From Nicotiana tabacum (taxonomy: Eukaryota > Streptophyta > Magnoliopsida > Solanales > Solanaceae), in assembly GCF_000715075.1 (NCBI RefSeq), contig NC_134093.1, positions 100,858,826 to 100,922,825 of the forward strand: a stretch of 64,000 nt of DNA, written 5' to 3'. Within the stretch, counting starts at the first letter, position 1. The number at the start of each line of letters is the position of its first letter. Below the pieces are notes generated by a model. It searched no databases and was not told the origin of the DNA. It saw only the letters and a program-made list of their open reading frames with translations. Position numbers and translations under genes: made by a program. Shown piece after piece: positions 60,408 to 64,000 of the stretch.

Positions 60408-63345
60408 TCTCACGACCCAAAACCAACCTATCGTGATGGCGTCTGTCATAGTTCTAGGCAAGCCGACATTTCCCAACATTTTGTCAACACTTTGAATCTT
60501 TGAAAAATACCAAAACAGTTTAAATAACGGAGATATCTCTTAAAAACAGTATAGAAAATCATAACTCAATACATAAACCCTCCCCAAAATCGGGGTGTCG
60601 TAGAGTATATGAGTATCTACATGGAAACATAGTCCGGAACACTGTCTGGAAAGTAAAACTGTAAAATCAACTACAAGATAAGGGAGCAGAGTCAATGTCT
60701 GCGGATGCCAAGCAGCTACCTCGATGATCTCCGAAGGTATGGTCTCTGCAAATCAGCAACCATCGTGACCGAAAGCACCTGGATCGGCACACGAGGTGCA
60801 GGGTGTAGAGTGAGTATAACCAACTCAATAACTAACAATTCTAAGCTCTAAACTGAAAGTAGTGACGAGCTCAGCAGGTACAGTTCAATAGAGAAATAGC
60901 AATACAGAAATGTAGGCATGTTTTCAAGTTCATCAGATAAAAACTCAATACAAGTAAAAATAGATCAACTCTGAATGATATGAGGGATATGACATTTCTA
61001 TATCTACATGCCACTGTGCATGTTGTATGTGGTACACTACAATGAAAGCCTCGTGTACTCACACTCTCAGAGTACTCAATTACTCAGTACTGTACGGGGC
61101 AGGTCCAACCCAGGAACTCCATCCCAAATATAAATGTATAGGGCAACTCCATGCCCAGGGAACTCCATCCCAAATATGAATATATAGGGAACTCCATCCC
61201 AATATAATATACATTGTGCTCACTGTGGGGGTGCAGACTCTGGAGGGGCTCATTCAGCCCAAGTGCTATAATAAGCCATATCCAGGCATAAATAAATAAA
61301 AATATGTTGCGGCGTGCAGCCCGATCCCTTAGTTATCACTCACAATCAGGACCTTGGCCTCACTCAGTCATTCATCTCTCCAGTCTCTCGGGCTCACTAT
61401 GTCATGAAAATCAGCTCGCCGTAATGATATGTTGTATCAATGGATGGCAATAGAGACTGAGATATGATATGCAAATGATAGATGTGGCTAAGTTCACAAT
61501 TGTAAATTTAAACACTAATACGACCTTTATGGGTCCCAAAAATATCAGCACATGGCCTAAGAATGATTTTAACATGAGTCTCAACTCAATTTCTCTAACA
61601 CGTGGAGGATATATGGGTATTGACATGATCATTTGAGTATGCAACTCCACGAAAATAATTAAGTCACAATTTCTATGGTGCACGCCCACACGCCTGTCAC
61701 CTCGCATGTGCATCACCTCCATACCAATCATATAACACGTAATTCAGGGATTTATACCCTCAAAACCAAGTTTAGAAGTGTTACTTACCTCAAGTTGTGT
61801 AAATACCTACTCCGACAAGCTATTGCCTCGCGAAACGGCCTCCAAATGCCTCGAATCTAGCCACAAATATTTCGATACAATCAACGTGAGCTAAAGGAAT
61901 CAAGTTCATAAGAAAATACTAAGTTCTTAACCAAAGTGAGAAAGTCAACTGAAAAGCTAGCCCCCGGGCCCACGCCTCGAATTCGGGTAAAAGTCACAAA
62001 ATACGAACACCCATTCAACCACGAGTCCAACGATACCAAAATTACTCAAATATGATACCAAAACCTCGATCAAATCCTTAAAATTCGGTCTAAGAACTTT
62101 CCTCCATTTTCCCCCAAGTTTCCACCCTAAATCACTAATTAAATGATGAAATTAAAGACATAAACATGAAATTTAACCAAAACTAAGTAAGAATCACTTA
62201 CTTCAATCACTTTCTTGAAAAGCTCTCCAAGAATCGCCTCTCACCGAGCTCCCAAAATTAAATTTGTGTTATGAACTCAAACCCTCATTTTTGAAATACT
62301 TAAGTCTACCTAGGTGACCCTTCTTCGTGAACATGACCCTCTTCTCGCATCGCGTAGCACAAACAATCTGCCACACACAAGTTTTCTACATGAAAGCGAG
62401 GTACCACTTGCGAACGCGATGCCTTGCTGACCCCAAGCTTCGCGAACGCGATCACCCTTCCGCGAACGCGTAGACCAAACGCTTGGGGTCCCAGTCCACT
62501 CCCCTCTTCTTCGCGAACGCGACCCCCTTCTCGCGTTCGCAATGCACCAACTACTCAGACCTTCGTGAACACGAAGAACAAATCTTCACCTGCCTCTAGA
62601 TACCCTTCGCGAACACGGGATTCCCATCGCGAACGCGAAGAAGAAAACCAGACACCAGAAATCTGCAGCTTCAACTATCTTCCAAATTCAAATTCCAATC
62701 CGTTAACCATCTGAAATCTACCTGAGGCCCCCGGGATCTCAACCAAACATACAAACAAGTCCTAAAATATCATACGAACTTAGTCGAGCCTTTAAATCAC
62801 ATCAAACAAAACTAAAACCACGAATCGCGTATCAATTCAAGCCTAATGAACTTTTGAACTTCTAACTTCTACATTCGATATCGAAACCTATCAAATCACG
62901 TCCGATTGACCCCAAATTTTGCACACAAGTCACAAATGACACAACATACCTACTCAAACTCCCAGAACCCCAATTCGAGCCGGGTAACCACAAAGTCCAT
63001 TCTCGGCCAAACTCCTAAATTTCCAATTTTCGCCATTTCAAGTCTAATTCAACTACGGAACTCCAAATCACAATTCGGATACGCTACTAAGTCCAAAATC
63101 ACCCCACGAAGGTAACGGAATCATCGAAACTCCAATTCGGAGCCATTTACACACAAGTCAATATCTGATCAACCTTTTTAACTTAAGCTTCCAACCTTGA
63201 GACTAAGTGTCTTAACTCATTCCGAAACCTCTCCGAACTCGAACCAACTACCCCGACACGTCGCATAACAATTGTGAAACATAAAATGAGCAGTAAATGA
63301 GGGAATCGGGCTACAACTCTCAAAATGACCGGCTGAATCGTTATA
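60408..63345 (-). repeat. 5' LTR of element M
   Basis: 2.94 kb. On the - strand it starts TATAACGATTCAGCC (TG changed to TA) and ends GGGTCGTGAGA (CA changed to GA), so both dinucleotide ends are mutated. It contains the 46-bp array (61113-61205) and a cluster of TTCGCGAACGCG-type motifs (62330-62650). The frames at 61411-61860, 62306-62714 and 62906-63115 are LTR sequence. Confidence 0.88.
62330..62650. repeat. GC-rich cluster of TCGCGAACGCG motifs in M LTR
   Basis: About 12 copies of a near-palindromic TTCGCGAACGCGA word or its complement in 300 bases. The matching positions in the other M LTR copies are 28549-28800 and 47575-47720, more decayed there by CG-to-TG/CA changes. Confidence 0.82.
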
Positions 63346-63696
63346 ACGTGAAGCTTTATTTATATCTTAATTAAATTGCTTAAGTAACTTGGTCCCTTGT
63401 TTACAATGTTTAAGCATTATCTCGACATCATTGACCGTTAGATTTGTCGGTCGTTAGCGACATCGATGACTGAGAGTTTTTTATGTCGAGTTTAAATCTT
63501 TTATTATTGGAAATCTAGCATCTCATTTTGTGTGAAATAGGTGTAAGATTGTCTCGACTTCAAATGCGTGGGCGGAGATTTTAAACATGACATCCTTAAG
63601 AAAGACAAAATAAACGTTTCGTTTTTAAAAAAATTATTTTCTTAGAGATAAGGTAGAAAAAGTTGAAAAGATTGTTTCTCTCTCCTATATTAAAGA
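63346..63696. other. Unassigned AT-rich DNA right of element M
   Basis: No open frame or known repeat seen. It contains GTCGAGTTTAAATCTTTTAT and a homopolymer-rich stretch near 63620-63640. Confidence 0.5.
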
Positions 63697-64000
63697 CTAG
63701 AGAATTTGTCGCGCTTCGCGCAATTGTGAGCTCCTGCACTCACACGATCCAAAAGGTAGGGTAAATTTACGAAGATAAATTAGTAGAATAATAGCGAATT
63801 TAGATTAATTCTTCTTTTTTATTAGAAAGATAATACAGATAAATAGTATAACGATTAAATCATTCGTTAGTTTATAAATTTAGTGTAATTAGAGTATATA
63901 GTTATACTATCAAAGATGCTTATTTAAGTTTTATCTAATAAATAAAATTTGTGCTTTCATTAGATAGTAAAACATTTTTTTTAATCAAATAAAAGGACTT
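63697..64000 (-). mobile_element. Possible Helitron 3' end
   Basis: On the - strand the sequence runs through a small GC hairpin (GCGC, loop GAA, GCGC; 63711-63721), then ten bases later CTAG (63697-63700), then T. Helitrons end in a short hairpin about 10-12 bases before CTRR and insert before T. The body would lie to the right and beyond the window. The stem is only four base pairs, so this is tentative. Confidence 0.35.

Larger units (their letters stand above)
9312..63345 (-). mobile_element. Element M: outer gypsy retrotransposon hosting four younger insertions
   Basis: On the - strand the parts occur in the order 5' LTR (60408-63345), primer site, gag, protease, RT, RNase H, integrase, chromodomain-like end, polypurine tract and 3' LTR (29501 down to 9312). 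Between them lie S, the Ogre complex O, P and N. The - strand LTR begins TGTAACGACC-like and ends GGGTCGTGACA-like. Flanks of the whole unit (GATTC before 9312, ACGTG after 63345) do not match, so the two outer LTRs may have recombined with other copies or belong to separate insertions. Coding parts fit a Tekay/Del-like chromovirus; that clade name is an inference. Confidence 0.75.

Noticed and set aside
9303..63350. AGGTG/ACGTG as the target duplication of element M
   Set aside because: It needs a four-base shift from the LTR edge and has one mismatch; too weak to claim.

Overview
The window reads as plant nuclear repeat DNA, most likely from a nightshade (Solanaceae). It is AT-rich and has no intact host gene. 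It carries the 3' end of an RTE-type LINE with the tail shared by solanaceous TS/SolS SINEs, gypsy LTRs with very long terminal repeats, and an Ogre-type element with a tRNA-Arg-like primer site. The genus cannot be fixed from sequence alone. Nearly every coding stretch is a decayed retrotransposon gene.

Layout. 1-591 is the 3' part of a gypsy-type LTR. 593-1095 is a 5'-truncated RTE LINE. 1096-1423 is single-copy-looking DNA with a possible kinase-exon relic. 1424-8033 is a nearly whole chromodomain-bearing gypsy element (called R here, + strand) whose gag is split by a 1.17-kb hAT-like element (2163-3335) with a perfect 8-bp target duplication. 8034-9311 is unassigned. 9312-63345 is one continuous nest of retrotransposons about 54 kb long. 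63346-64000 is AT-rich and holds a possible Helitron terminus.

The nest. The outer element (M, - strand, gypsy, about 2.9-kb LTRs) has its 3' LTR in three pieces (9312-11103, 21226-21372, 28538-29501), the last part of its pol at 29502-29956, the rest of pol and gag at 53008-56991 and 59804-60407, and its 5' LTR at 60408-63345. Element N (11104-21225, - strand, 3.3-3.4-kb LTRs, gag but no pol) and element P (21373-28537, + strand, internally deleted) lie inside the 3' LTR of M. A solo LTR of the M family (S, 56992-59803, + strand) lies inside the gag of M. An Ogre-type element (O, - strand) lies inside the pol of M and, with its duplications, fills 29957-53007. O shows ORF1, gag, protease, reverse transcriptase, two RNase H regions, integrase and a tandem-repeat-rich 3' UTR.

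Most notable. The junction between M pol and the start of the Ogre LTR occurs five times: at 29957, 31240, 32527 and 48858 the same target bases ACCTT precede the same LTR start, and a further LTR start at 47453 adjoins the primer site. The first three junctions form a tandem array with a 1.28-kb period that joins M coding sequence to Ogre LTR sequence. This looks like the start of a composite satellite or the trace of repeated unequal exchange (an assembly error must be excluded). I found no new protein-coding system. The interest of the window lies in how repeats generate new repeats: the composite tandem array, the 86-bp higher-order repeat in the Ogre 3' UTR, the dispersed CCTATAGGCATG motif in the Ogre LTR, and the GC-rich motif clusters in the M-family LTRs.
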